Made by a program: the position numbers and the translations under genes | In this document: in pieces, positions 55,469 through 63,977 of the stretch | Position numbering within the stretch: the stretch's first letter is position 1 | Layout: each line of letters starts with the position of its first letter | Origin: DASYDU01 sp050248495 | GTDB taxonomy: Bacteria; Planctomycetota; Planctomycetia; Pirellulales; Lacipirellulaceae | Direction of reading: 5' to 3' | NCBI GenBank assembly: GCA_050248495.1 | Contig: JBFWSG010000016.1 | Span: 1-64,000 of the forward strand | DNA: 64,000 bases | Notes under the pieces: generated by a model | Databases searched by the model: none | What the model saw: the letters and a program-made list of their open reading frames with translations, nothing else | Told to the model about the DNA's origin: nothing

Positions 55469-56260
55469 ATGTATGACGCCGTAATGCGGTTTCGCAAGTC
55501 GCTTGATGAAGGTCGGATGTGCCTGGGAGCGGGGATTACGCTCACCGACTCGTCGATTGTCGAGGCGCTGGCCCCGGCGGTCGATTTCTTTTGGATCGAT
55601 CTGGAGCACACGCACTTAAGCTATGAGACAGTGCTCAACCATTTGATCGCTGCCCGCGCCGGCGGCAAGCCGGCCTTCGTTCGCACGCGCGGCAGCGACG
55701 TAGCCCATATCAAGCCGCTGCTGGACATCGGCGTCGGCGGGATCATCGTGCCGCAGGTGCGGTCGGTCGCGGAGGTGCGGGATGTCGTCGCCACGTGCCG
55801 CTACGCGCCGCAGGGCAACCGCGGTTTTGGACCTCGGCGAGCGGCGAACTACGGACGCGATGGCGGCGCGGCCTGGCTGCAGGCCGTTAATCAACAGCTG
55901 TTTGTCGCCGTTCAAATCGAAAACACCGCCGCATTAGGCGAGCTGGATGCGATTGCGGCAATCGAGGGACTCGATTCGATCGCGCTGGGGCCGTACGACT
56001 TGTCCATATCTCTGGGGCACGCGGGAGACATGCAACATCCGACCGTTGCAGCCGCGCTCGACCGCATCGTGGCCGTCGCGCGGCAGGCGGGAAAGTACGT
56101 CGGCAGCGGAATGGGAGCGTACGCCCACGATGCACTCGCCGCCGCCGCTCGCGGCGTGCAGTGGCTCCAATGCGGAGATGACTACGGCTACATGGTCGCC
56201 CACATCGAGCAACTCTTCCGCGACATACGAAACCGCCAGCAATCGAAGCCTGGCGCTTAA
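55469..56260 (+). CDS. HpcH/HpaI family aldolase (2-keto-3-deoxy-acid aldolase-like)
   Basis: 263 residues, AGGAG before the ATG. Motifs fit HpcH/HpaI: FFWIDLEHTHLSYE, PAFVRTRG (Arg), GVGGIIVPQVRSVAEV, QIENTAALGEL (metal Glu) and SIALGPYDLSISLG (metal Asp). Such enzymes split 2-keto-3-deoxy-aldarates or related acids into pyruvate and an aldehyde. Last gene of the FAH-ABC operon; its stop overlaps the convergent GntR stop (56257-56260). Confidence 0.9.
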   Translation: MYDAVMRFRKSLDEGRMCLGAGITLTDSSIVEALAPAVDFFWIDLEHTHLSYETVLNHLIAARAGGKPAFVRTRGSDVAHIKPLLDIGVGGIIVPQVRSVAEVRDVVATCRYAPQGNRGFGPRRAANYGRDGGAAWLQAVNQQLFVAVQIENTAALGELDAIAAIEGLDSIALGPYDLSISLGHAGDMQHPTVAAALDRIVAVARQAGKYVGSGMGAYAHDALAAAARGVQWLQCGDDYGYMVAHIEQLFRDIRNRQQSKPGA

Positions 56261-57156
56261 TGCCGTTCCCACATCTCGGCGTTGAACTTCATGGCATTGC
56301 GAAGATGAGTCTTCAGTCGTTTGACGGCGTCGGCCTCATCCCGCTTCTTCATCGCATCCAGGATTTCGTGGTGCTCCTCGAATGACCGCATGGACCGGCC
56401 GTAGCGGAAACCGACCGTCGTAATCAAGAGCACTTGTCGAATCAGCGGCACCAAGGCGTCGTAGAGCACCCGGTTGCCGGATGCGGCGCAGATCGTCTTG
56501 TGGAATTGGTGGTCCGCCTCGCGCCGATCGTACACCGTCGCTTGTTCGCCGAGGGCAATCAAGCGGTCGGTCTGATCGGTGAGCGCTTCCAGATCTTCTG
56601 CCGTGATGCGTTGGACCGCACCCGCAATGGCCAGCGGCTCCAGGAGCAGGCGAATCTGGTAAGCGTCCTTCAGATCGCGCGGATTGAGCAAGTTCACGCG
56701 CCAGCCGCGTCGAGGCAAGCGCTCCAACAGGCCGTCACGGCGCAGCCACTCGGCAGCGCGGCGGACCGTGGCTGGATTGACGCCGATCTCCATCGCCAGC
56801 CGCCGTTCCTTGATCACCTCGCCCGGCGGGAAGTCGCCCCGCAGCACGCGCTCCAACAGCAATTCGTAAGCACTATCAGTTTGATTCGAGAAGGCAAACT
56901 GCGGCGTTTCAAAGACCTTGAGCTTCGCCGGTAAAGAAGCCACGATCGGATGCCTGGCCTCGTCGGTCGTGACCAACCCGTCGGCGATCAGTCGTTCGAT
57001 CGCTTTGTTGACGGTTGTGCGACTGACATTGAGCTCGGTGGCGAATTGCCGGGCGTTGATCCGATCGCCCACGCCGAACTCACGGCGCGCGAGCTTAGCC
57101 CGCAGGTGTTGATACACCTTTTCCGCCAGCGACAGCCGTTGGATCGCCTCGCTCAC
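56257..57156 (-). CDS. GntR-family regulator with two tandem winged-helix domains and an FCD domain
   Basis: 299 residues. The first GntR winged helix is at about 9-73 (LAEKVYQHLRA...NVSRTTVNKAIERLIADGL) and a second at 95-155 (LRGDFPPGEVIKERRLAMEI...VNPATVRRAAEWLRRDGLL), followed by an all-helical FCD domain with the D-x3-H type metal residues (EADHQFH, EEHHEILDAM, LKTHLRNAM). GntR/FadR proteins normally have one winged helix, so this is a duplication. The ligand is probably an organic or sugar acid. It sits just inside the region controlled by the 24-bp palindrome and is the best candidate to bind it. A TATAAT at 57310-57315 on the minus strand abuts operator site 5, suggesting autoregulation. 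Confidence 0.9.
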   Translation of the reverse strand: MSEAIQRLSLAEKVYQHLRAKLARREFGVGDRINARQFATELNVSRTTVNKAIERLIADGLVTTDEARHPIVASLPAKLKVFETPQFAFSNQTDSAYELLLERVLRGDFPPGEVIKERRLAMEIGVNPATVRRAAEWLRRDGLLERLPRRGWRVNLLNPRDLKDAYQIRLLLEPLAIAGAVQRITAEDLEALTDQTDRLIALGEQATVYDRREADHQFHKTICAASGNRVLYDALVPLIRQVLLITTVGFRYGRSMRSFEEHHEILDAMKKRDEADAVKRLKTHLRNAMKFNAEMWERH

Positions 57157-57285
57157 ATGCCACCAACAAATTTAATCGGGAACCACTGCTCGCCAGGACC
57201 ACCAGGAGGGCCGGGAATTCCCCCTAAATTACGTCTGCAGAAAGACTAGCACCCTGGGAACGAACAGTAAACCGGAAGGCCGAGA

Positions 57286-57309
57286 TGTATTTTTAGCGAT
57301 AAAAATACA
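57286..57309. promoter_or_regulatory. 24-bp palindromic operator, site 5
   Basis: TGTATTTTTA-GCGA-TAAAAATACA: a 9-bp perfect inverted repeat around a 6-bp centre. Lies between the GntR gene (130 bp) and the divergent Ldh2-type gene (137 bp), a classic self-control position. TATAAT for the GntR gene follows directly at 57310-57315 on the minus strand. Confidence 0.78.
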
Positions 57310-57328
57310 ATTATACGCAATCAAAATC

Positions 57329-57356
57329 TTGCGTCGAATCCGCCCCCAGATACAAT
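57329..57356 (+). promoter_or_regulatory. Possible promoter of the Ldh2-BKACE gene set
   Basis: TTGCGT (57329-57334) and TACAAT (57351-57356), 16 bp apart, read rightward into the GTG at 57446. The -35 is imperfect. Operator site 5 lies about 20 bp upstream of it, so control here would differ from the abutting geometry on the minus strand. Confidence 0.4.
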
Positions 57357-57445
57357 GAAGGGAACGTGCGAAGCAGCGATCGGCGCGGCTCCAGTCCGCG
57401 CCTATTGGGAGACTATTACTCAAACGAAGGAGTTTAACGAGAAAA

Positions 57446-58561
57446 GTGCCTGTTTTGTACCCCGAACAGCTTGAGTCCTACGTTGCTTCCATCTTCGAAA
57501 AGGCGGGGGCGCCGGCCCCTCATTCCCAGATTGTGGCCAACCACCTGGTCGAGTCGAATCTGCTCGGACACGACTCCCACGGTGTGTTGCGGGTCGCGCA
57601 ATACTGCGCGGCCATCGAGAGTGGAGAATTGGTACCTGACATCCGCCCGGAGGTGTTGCAGCAAACCCCCGCCGGCGCGGTCCTCGATGCCAAGCGCGCC
57701 TTCGGCCAGGTGGCGGTGACCGAGGGAATGAACGTGGCCATGGAGAAGGCCAGTCGCAGCGGCACCGGAGCGGTGACGATTCGCAACTGCTACCACAGCG
57801 GCCGGCTCGGCGCGTACACGGCGATGGCGGCAGACGCGGGAATGATCGGAATCATGATGGTCAACGCTGGCGGCGGCGGGCAATCGGTCGTGCCTTTTGG
57901 CGGCAGCGAGCGGCGTCTGGCGACGAACCCAATTTCGATCGCCGCGCCCACGAGCGGTGATTTTCCTCTCATGCTGGACATCGCCACGAGCATGGCGCCG
58001 GAAGGCAAGATCCGCGACTACGCACTCCGCGACGCCTCCTTGCCAGAAGGTTGGATCGTCGACGCCGAAGGGAATCCCACGCAGAATGCAAAAGACTTCT
58101 ACGCCAATCCACCGGGGTCGATCCTGCCGCTGGGCGGACCGGTCGGGCACAAAGGGTTTGGATTGGCCCTGATGATCGACGTGCTGGCGGGGGCTCTGTC
58201 TGGAGCCGGCTGTTGCCGCAACGAGAAGGTGCCAGCCCGAGACGGCGTGCTCTTGCTCGCAATTGACGTCGAGCAGTTTTCCAATCGGGTCGCGTTCTAT
58301 CAGCACGTGAGCGAACTGGTCGCGTACATCAAGTCCTGCCCCACGGCACCGGGCTATGAAGAAGTGTTTGTACCGGGCGAGATGGAGTACCGAGTTGCCG
58401 AGGCCCGACGCAAAAACGGAATCTACGTCGACGAAGGCGTGTGGCGGCAAATCGAGAAGATCGCCACCGGGATGGACGTCATCTATAAGTTTGACGCTGC
58501 CCGCAACGGCGCTCCGCCGACCAAGCGCGTAACGCCGGCCGGCGTCAACGAAGTCGTTTGA
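57446..58561 (+). CDS. Ldh2/malate-L-lactate dehydrogenase family oxidoreductase
   Basis: 371 residues from GTG 57446. The family marks are LLGHDSHGVLRVAQY near the start, FGGSERRLATNPISIAAP in the cofactor region and LGGPVGHKGFGLALMID. The family reduces 2-oxo acids such as 2,3-diketogulonate, oxaloacetate or sulfopyruvate, or delta-pyrroline-2-carboxylate, with NAD(P)H, and does not use the Rossmann fold. Divergent from the GntR gene across operator site 5; first of a five-gene set. Confidence 0.88.
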   Translation: MPVLYPEQLESYVASIFEKAGAPAPHSQIVANHLVESNLLGHDSHGVLRVAQYCAAIESGELVPDIRPEVLQQTPAGAVLDAKRAFGQVAVTEGMNVAMEKASRSGTGAVTIRNCYHSGRLGAYTAMAADAGMIGIMMVNAGGGGQSVVPFGGSERRLATNPISIAAPTSGDFPLMLDIATSMAPEGKIRDYALRDASLPEGWIVDAEGNPTQNAKDFYANPPGSILPLGGPVGHKGFGLALMIDVLAGALSGAGCCRNEKVPARDGVLLLAIDVEQFSNRVAFYQHVSELVAYIKSCPTAPGYEEVFVPGEMEYRVAEARRKNGIYVDEGVWRQIEKIATGMDVIYKFDAARNGAPPTKRVTPAGVNEVV

Positions 58562-58619
58562 TGATCGAAACACGTCACCAGGCGGACATCTAAAGCGTCC
58601 ACGAAGGAGCAGGCGAATC

Positions 58620-59501
58620 ATGGACAAGCTGATCATCACCGTCACGTGCGACTCGACGATGGCGTATCCGAGCAATCCGCACAATCCCACGCCCAAAGGT
58701 TACGACGAGGTGGCGAAGGAGTACGTGCGGGCGGTGAACGCGGGAGCGAGCATCTGCCATTTGCACGGGCCCTACACGATCGACGACAAGATCCAGGCCG
58801 ACGGCACCAAGCTTTCCGATTTGAATATCCCCGGTTGGGTCAAGTTGACGACCGACATCACCGGTCAGGTCGATTGCATCATCCAGTACGGGATCGCCAA
58901 CGGCCGCTTTCCGCAGCGCGTCGAGTTGATCCAGACGCACCGGCCCGACATGATCTCGACGTGCTTCAATCCGCACGACGAATGCTTCGACTACGAGCCG
59001 GGCTGCGATCCGGTGGAGCTCTATGGATTGCACGACCGTGTCGAGCTCGCCAAGTATTGCAAGCTGAGCAAAGAACTCGACCTGACGCTCGAGTGCGAAT
59101 GCTTCCACTATGGCGGCGTGTGGAACGCCCAGCGGTTCGTGTCGCTGGGAATGCTCAAGACTCCGGTCTGGATCACGTTCTTCCTGGGCTGGCGCGGCGG
59201 GTGCTATACGCCGCCGACGCTGCAGGCGATGCAGTACATGCACGAACACCTGCCGAAGGGATTCAACTACAACACCTCGTGCATGGATCCCGAGGAGCAA
59301 TGGCGTGTGTTGGCGATGGCGATCATGCTTGGCGGACACGTCCGCGTCGGCATGGAGGACAATCCTTTCCTGTCACCGGGCGAATACGCACGCACCAACG
59401 CCGAGCTGGTGGAAAAGATCATCCGCATCTCGCGCGAGTTGGGTCGCGACATTGCGACGCCCGCCGAAGCCCGGAAGATTATTTGGCCGAACAAGTCGTA
59501 G
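58620..59501 (+). CDS. BKACE family (beta-keto acid cleavage enzyme, DUF849)
   Basis: 293 residues. Zinc ligands are visible as His47-x-His49 (CHLHGP) and Glu246 (VGMEDN). BKACE enzymes cleave a beta-keto acid with acetyl-CoA to acetoacetate or an equivalent and an acyl-CoA, and Kce of lysine fermentation is the founding member. The substrate pocket cannot be typed here. It follows the dehydrogenase by 58 bp. Confidence 0.88.
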   Translation: MDKLIITVTCDSTMAYPSNPHNPTPKGYDEVAKEYVRAVNAGASICHLHGPYTIDDKIQADGTKLSDLNIPGWVKLTTDITGQVDCIIQYGIANGRFPQRVELIQTHRPDMISTCFNPHDECFDYEPGCDPVELYGLHDRVELAKYCKLSKELDLTLECECFHYGGVWNAQRFVSLGMLKTPVWITFFLGWRGGCYTPPTLQAMQYMHEHLPKGFNYNTSCMDPEEQWRVLAMAIMLGGHVRVGMEDNPFLSPGEYARTNAELVEKIIRISRELGRDIATPAEARKIIWPNKS

Positions 59502-59588
59502 TCGCAGAATTTGCAGTTGCTCGACGCGCATCCGTAACGTGGCCTCGGTCGCTACAACTACAATCTCGTCCCGTATTTCGGAGCTGAG

Positions 59589-60419
59589 ATGCCCTGCATC
59601 AACGCGGTCAGCTTTCACGAAGATCCCAGCGTCGAATCAATCTGCCGCCGGGTCTTGGCGGCCGGCTTCGACACGATCGAGGTGTCGCGGCCGCCGTTTT
59701 ATCATGGTCTGCGGACGAGAGAGACGCGGCGGCGTTTCCTCGACTGGGCTCAAGAGAACTCGCTGGGCCTGTACGGCTTCGATTGCTGGGTCGAAGTGCT
59801 TCCGTTCGACCAGCTGGACGAAACACGAGAAGAGTTTCGCGCGGCGATCGATTTTGCCCGAGAGCTGCGGTTGGGCGCGATTATCACGCACGATGCCTGG
59901 CTCCGCGACACCAAGGACATTTCGCCCCAGGATTCGTTGCAGCGGCATGTGGATTTGTTTCTGCCGGTGGCCGACCTCTGCCGTGAAGCCGATTTGCAGC
60001 TATTGTTTGAGCCTCATCCCGACACATTGAGCATGGAAAATTCCTGGTGCATCGATTTCATCGACGGCCTGGAATCGCCGAACGCGGGCGTGCTCTACGA
60101 CTGCTGCCACTACGGCGTCGGCCAGCCGGACGGATACGTCGATTCAATCCGTGAGTTGGGCAGCCGGATTCGCCATCTGCATTATTCCGATGGCGATCGC
60201 AAGACGTACGCGCTGCATCTTCCCCTGGGTGACGGCGAGCTCGATCTGGATGCGATCCTCCGCAGCCTGCAGGCAATTCCGTTCCAGGGCACGCTGACCA
60301 ACGACTTGTACAGCTATCCGTTGTTGGACGATGGCGCCCGGCGCAACGCGAAGAAGATCGTCGCGGTGGAGGCCGCACTGGGCATCGGTACGACGAAGCG
60401 GCCGCGAGTCACTGCCTAA
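59589..60419 (+). CDS. Sugar phosphate isomerase/epimerase-like TIM-barrel protein
   Basis: 276 residues of the xylose-isomerase-like TIM-barrel family. Metal residues are Glu141 (LFEPHPD), Asp171 (LYDCCHYG) with His174, and His197/His199 (RHLHYSDG). At the C-terminal strand the usual Glu is replaced by TNDLYSY (Asp239), so the fourth ligand may differ. Likely aldose-ketose isomerisation or epimerisation of a sugar or sugar acid. Cytosolic. Confidence 0.82.
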   Translation: MPCINAVSFHEDPSVESICRRVLAAGFDTIEVSRPPFYHGLRTRETRRRFLDWAQENSLGLYGFDCWVEVLPFDQLDETREEFRAAIDFARELRLGAIITHDAWLRDTKDISPQDSLQRHVDLFLPVADLCREADLQLLFEPHPDTLSMENSWCIDFIDGLESPNAGVLYDCCHYGVGQPDGYVDSIRELGSRIRHLHYSDGDRKTYALHLPLGDGELDLDAILRSLQAIPFQGTLTNDLYSYPLLDDGARRNAKKIVAVEAALGIGTTKRPRVTA

Positions 60420-60463
60420 TAAATCAATTAACTTGGACTGCCCGCGGGCAAGGATTGAACGGA

Positions 60464-61483
60464 ATGAAAGCTGCCGTCCTCCGCTCGATTGGCCAGGCGC
60501 TCGAAATGGCCGACATGCCGCGCCCGGGAATCGGTCCGGACGAGGTGCTGGTCGAGACAAAATCCTGCGGGATCTGCCGAACCGACGTCCATATCCAAGA
60601 CGGTTTGGCCTACGTGCCCTCGCTGCCTCACGTGCCGGGCCATGAGCCGGCGGGAATCATCGCGGAAGTTGGTGAACGAGTGAAGGGCTGGCGACGTGGC
60701 GATCGAGTCGTGCCACATTTGTTTTTGACCTGCGGGCGTTGCCACTATTGCCGCACCGGCCGCGACGCGCAGTGTTCCGAGGTCGGCGGGATCATTGGCG
60801 TGACCATGGGCGGCGGCTTCGCGCAGTTCTTTCGCGCACCGGCCCGCAACCTCTTGAGACTGCCCGACAACGTTTCCTTTGAAGCCGGCGGCCTGGCGAG
60901 TTGTGCCGTGATCACGGCCGTTCACGCCTATCGTCGCGCCGGAGTCCAAGTCGGCGACACGGTCGTCGTGTTGGGAGTTGGCGGCATCGGCCAGATATTG
61001 ACGCAAATCCTCAAGCACGCCGGCGCAAAAGTGATCGCGGTCGGCCGCTCGGAACAGAGCTTGGAGATGGCCCACGAAGCCGGCGCGGACGTCTGCCTGA
61101 CCGCACAAACCGCCGATTGGGCCAGCCGCGTCCACTCCGAGTCGGGAGGACTGGGAGCGGCGTGCGTGCTCGAATGCGTTGGAACGACCGAATCGATGCG
61201 CGCTGCCGCCGCCTGCGTAATGCGGGGAGGTCGAATCGTCGTCATCGGCGAGGAGCCCGACTTTCCCGCCATCGATACGATTCAAATCGCTCAGCGTGAG
61301 CTGGAGATCATCGGATCCAGGAACGGATCGAAGCAGGATGCGGCGGATGCGCTGCAGTGGATGGCCGATGGAATCATCCGGCCGCCGATCGTGAAGCGAA
61401 TTAAGTTGGATGAAATCAATGCCGGCCTGGAAATGGTGCGCAACGGCACCGCTCACGGCCGCGTCGTCGTGGAAATCTGCTAG
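60464..61483 (+). CDS. Zinc-dependent alcohol dehydrogenase (MDR superfamily)
   Basis: 339 residues from ATG 60464. Catalytic zinc Cys is in SCGICRTDVH and GHEPAG; the structural zinc loop with four cysteines is CGRCHYCRTGRDAQC. The NAD-binding loop is GVGGIGQ. Family members oxidise secondary alcohols of sugars (for example sorbitol, threonine, galactitol). It belongs to the same gene set by spacing (44 bp after the isomerase). Confidence 0.9.
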   Translation: MKAAVLRSIGQALEMADMPRPGIGPDEVLVETKSCGICRTDVHIQDGLAYVPSLPHVPGHEPAGIIAEVGERVKGWRRGDRVVPHLFLTCGRCHYCRTGRDAQCSEVGGIIGVTMGGGFAQFFRAPARNLLRLPDNVSFEAGGLASCAVITAVHAYRRAGVQVGDTVVVLGVGGIGQILTQILKHAGAKVIAVGRSEQSLEMAHEAGADVCLTAQTADWASRVHSESGGLGAACVLECVGTTESMRAAAACVMRGGRIVVIGEEPDFPAIDTIQIAQRELEIIGSRNGSKQDAADALQWMADGIIRPPIVKRIKLDEINAGLEMVRNGTAHGRVVVEIC

Positions 61484-61524
61484 CCGCTCGACGAACTACT
61501 TCTAGAATCCACGCGGGTGCAAAG

Positions 61525-62463
61525 ATGTCAGCTGCCGACTCGGGGCAAATCGTATCCAGAAAGAATCCGCGCCGAAAGCTGGCACAACTGGCGGTCCTGG
61601 CGTTCGCACTCTGCCTGGCCAGTAACCAGTCAGTTGCCGGTGCAGCACCCAAGTTGGATGAAAAACCGGACATCGTCTATCGCCAGGTCGACGGTGATTC
61701 GCTGCAGCTCGATGCGTATTTGCAATCGGGGCAGGGGCCGCATCCCGCGGTGGTTTATGTCCATGGCGGCGGATTTGTGACCGGCGACAAGCGCCCATGC
61801 CCGTCGTACGTACTCGACAACTATGCCCGCCACAGCTTTTCCATCTTCAGCGTCAACTATCGCCTCGCACCGCAACATCCGTTTCCCGCCGCAACCGACG
61901 ACGTGGCTGCGGCAATCGCGTTCATCAAGGAGCATGCGAAAGAGTTGAATGTCGATCCGGCGCGAATGGTCCTGACCGGCGAATCAGCGGGTGGCCTGAT
62001 TACGGCACTAGTTGGCGCGACGCTGGAAGGCGAGAACCAAGTGGCGGCCGTCATTCCGCTCTTCGGCGAGACCGATCTCGAGCTGCGGGTGTCCGAGGAT
62101 CCTTGCTGCATGGACGGCCACGCGTCGCCGCGACCGACAGGGGGCTGCATCTCTCACGGACTCGCGGCCTTTCTTGGCTTCCAAGAGGTCACGAGCGATC
62201 AAGATCGCGAAACGCTCCGCCGCGCTTCGACCGTGACTTTTGTTCGGCGCGACATGGCCCCCTATCTGTTGATCCATGGCACGCGCGACTTCGGAGTGCC
62301 GTTCGAGCAATCGGTGAGCCTGCAAGCCGCGATGCAGAAGTGCGGCGCGGATTGCACGCTGTTGCCGGTCGTCGGCGGCGGGCACGGCAACTGGACGCCG
62401 GAACAGTGGGCGGAAGTCGAAGCATTCACGTTCGACTGGCTCGACAAGCACTTATCTCACTGA
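61525..62463 (+). CDS. Secreted alpha/beta-hydrolase (esterase-lipase family)
   Basis: 312 residues with a signal peptide (LAQLAVLAFALCLASNQSVAGA). The oxyanion motif HGGGF, nucleophile Ser154 in TGESAGG, Asp in HGTRDFGVP and His in VVGGGHGNW form the catalytic set of the HSL/carboxylesterase type. May remove acyl or feruloyl esters from the glycan outside the cytoplasm; this is inferred from location only. 41 bp after the ADH gene. Confidence 0.87.
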   Translation: MSAADSGQIVSRKNPRRKLAQLAVLAFALCLASNQSVAGAAPKLDEKPDIVYRQVDGDSLQLDAYLQSGQGPHPAVVYVHGGGFVTGDKRPCPSYVLDNYARHSFSIFSVNYRLAPQHPFPAATDDVAAAIAFIKEHAKELNVDPARMVLTGESAGGLITALVGATLEGENQVAAVIPLFGETDLELRVSEDPCCMDGHASPRPTGGCISHGLAAFLGFQEVTSDQDRETLRRASTVTFVRRDMAPYLLIHGTRDFGVPFEQSVSLQAAMQKCGADCTLLPVVGGGHGNWTPEQWAEVEAFTFDWLDKHLSH

Positions 62464-62495
62464 CATTGCGGATGCTCGTGACCGACGGCAGCGGC

Positions 62496-63977
62496 TCACT
62501 CGGGCAGCGGCTTGCCATGGGTTTCCGGGGCGAACCAGGTCGCCACAATTCCCAGCAAGTAAACTACAGCCAAAGTCGCGGCCGCCTCGCGCAGCGGCAG
62601 ACTGGCTCCTTCGGCGGCAAACATTGCCGTCAACCGCCCCAATAACAGCGGGCCGAACGCCGTGACATAGCGGGCGACGTTGTAGCAGAGCCCCGTGCCC
62701 GTGCTCCGCAGTCGCGTGGGAAACAACTCGGGAAAGTAAATCGCGAAGCCACCGTAGACGCTCGAGATCGAAAAGCCAAGCAGCGGCGCCATCCAATAAA
62801 CGTCATCGGCCGTCCGCATCGAGCTGAACACGAACACGGTCACGACGAATGCGAGCAAATAGGCCACGGCGAATGCCGGACGCCGGCCAGTCCTCGTTGT
62901 GAGCAGCGTGAACGCGTAGATGCCGAACATCCCGGCGGTGTCCTGCAGAATCGTGCCGCGGGCCACGAGTTGATCGTCCGCGCGATGCCACTGGGCTGCC
63001 AATTGGTCAGCGTCGACCGAATCGGTGCTCTCGATCTTGGCGAGCTCCGTTAAAGAACCGCTAGCAATCGCATCGTGGTCGACAGCCGACTCGCCGCGCT
63101 CGACGATCGCATCACGCCGCAGCTCCATCTGCGAACCGCGAATCAGCTCGGGCGTCCAATAGCCGATGCCCCAGAGCCCGATCTGCCCGCACACGCCGAG
63201 CGACATCCCGATGACGACATGATAAAGCAGCTGCCGGTTGCGAAAGATCTCGCGCCAGTCTCCCAGCTGCTTTTGCAATTCATCGGGTTTCGCGCTCGAG
63301 TCCGCGGCTTCCGCCGACTGCTCGCGGGCTTGCAGCCATTGCTCCGGCTCGCGGAGCCGCATGCGGATGATGATCGCCAACAGCGCCGGCACGACGCCCA
63401 CGGCGAACAGCCAGCGCCAGCCGGCGATATCATAAAAGTCGGTCTGCGGACCGATGAAATAGCTGATGATCGACCCTACGACGTGGCCCAGCGCAGAGAG
63501 TCCCTGCAGCAATCCCAGGCAATAGGGCCGCGCGCGGGCCGGCATCGTCTCCGCCACCAGGGCCACCCCGGCAGCGTATTCACCGCCGATCCCCATTCCG
63601 CAAAAAAAGCGATAGGCGGCAAAGTCGTACCACGACGTCGCGCAAGCGGAGAGCCCGGTGAAGAGCGAATAGGTGACGATCGTGAGCGTCATCGTCCGCG
63701 TTCGACCCCAGCGATCCCCGAACAGCCCGAAGACGAGTCCGCCGGTGGCCCAGCCGAGAATGAAGATCGACGTGGCGAGGCCGGCGTAGTTGGCGATTTG
63801 CGAATCCGTGGCCCCGGGAATCAGGTCGCGGAGCGCCGGCGTTCGCGCCAGCACAAACAGCCGCTGGTCCATCGAGTCAAACAACCAACCGAGCGTCGCC
63901 ACGAGCAGCACCCACCATTGGTAGCGATTCAATTCCGCGTACCAGGGTCCGGCGGGCGAGTTGGAAGGGGTCGACAT
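62496..63977 (-). CDS. MFS transporter with an extended periplasmic loop
   Basis: 493 residues. The major facilitator A-motif GDRWGRTRTM and the sugar/acid-porter RFFCGMGIGGEYAAG and FPTRLRSTG elements are present, resembling aromatic-acid/sugar symporters. Twelve helices fit, with an unusual acidic insertion of about 65 residues after the seventh helix (SQMELRRDAIVERGESAVDH...DDQLVARG). Probably imports an organic acid or sugar by proton coupling. Converges with the esterase gene. Confidence 0.9.
   Translation of the reverse strand: MSTPSNSPAGPWYAELNRYQWWVLLVATLGWLFDSMDQRLFVLARTPALRDLIPGATDSQIANYAGLATSIFILGWATGGLVFGLFGDRWGRTRTMTLTIVTYSLFTGLSACATSWYDFAAYRFFCGMGIGGEYAAGVALVAETMPARARPYCLGLLQGLSALGHVVGSIISYFIGPQTDFYDIAGWRWLFAVGVVPALLAIIIRMRLREPEQWLQAREQSAEAADSSAKPDELQKQLGDWREIFRNRQLLYHVVIGMSLGVCGQIGLWGIGYWTPELIRGSQMELRRDAIVERGESAVDHDAIASGSLTELAKIESTDSVDADQLAAQWHRADDQLVARGTILQDTAGMFGIYAFTLLTTRTGRRPAFAVAYLLAFVVTVFVFSSMRTADDVYWMAPLLGFSISSVYGGFAIYFPELFPTRLRSTGTGLCYNVARYVTAFGPLLLGRLTAMFAAEGASLPLREAAATLAVVYLLGIVATWFAPETHGKPLPE

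Noticed and set aside
56257..56260. Frameshift or assembly error at the 4-bp overlap of the aldolase and GntR genes
   Set aside because: Both proteins have full-length normal C termini; overlapping convergent stops (TTAA) are simply compact gene ends.
57434..58696. 420-residue minus-strand open frame opposite the Ldh2-type gene
   Set aside because: It covers the coding strand of a clear family member and has no supporting features; it would also run across the operator-proximal leader.
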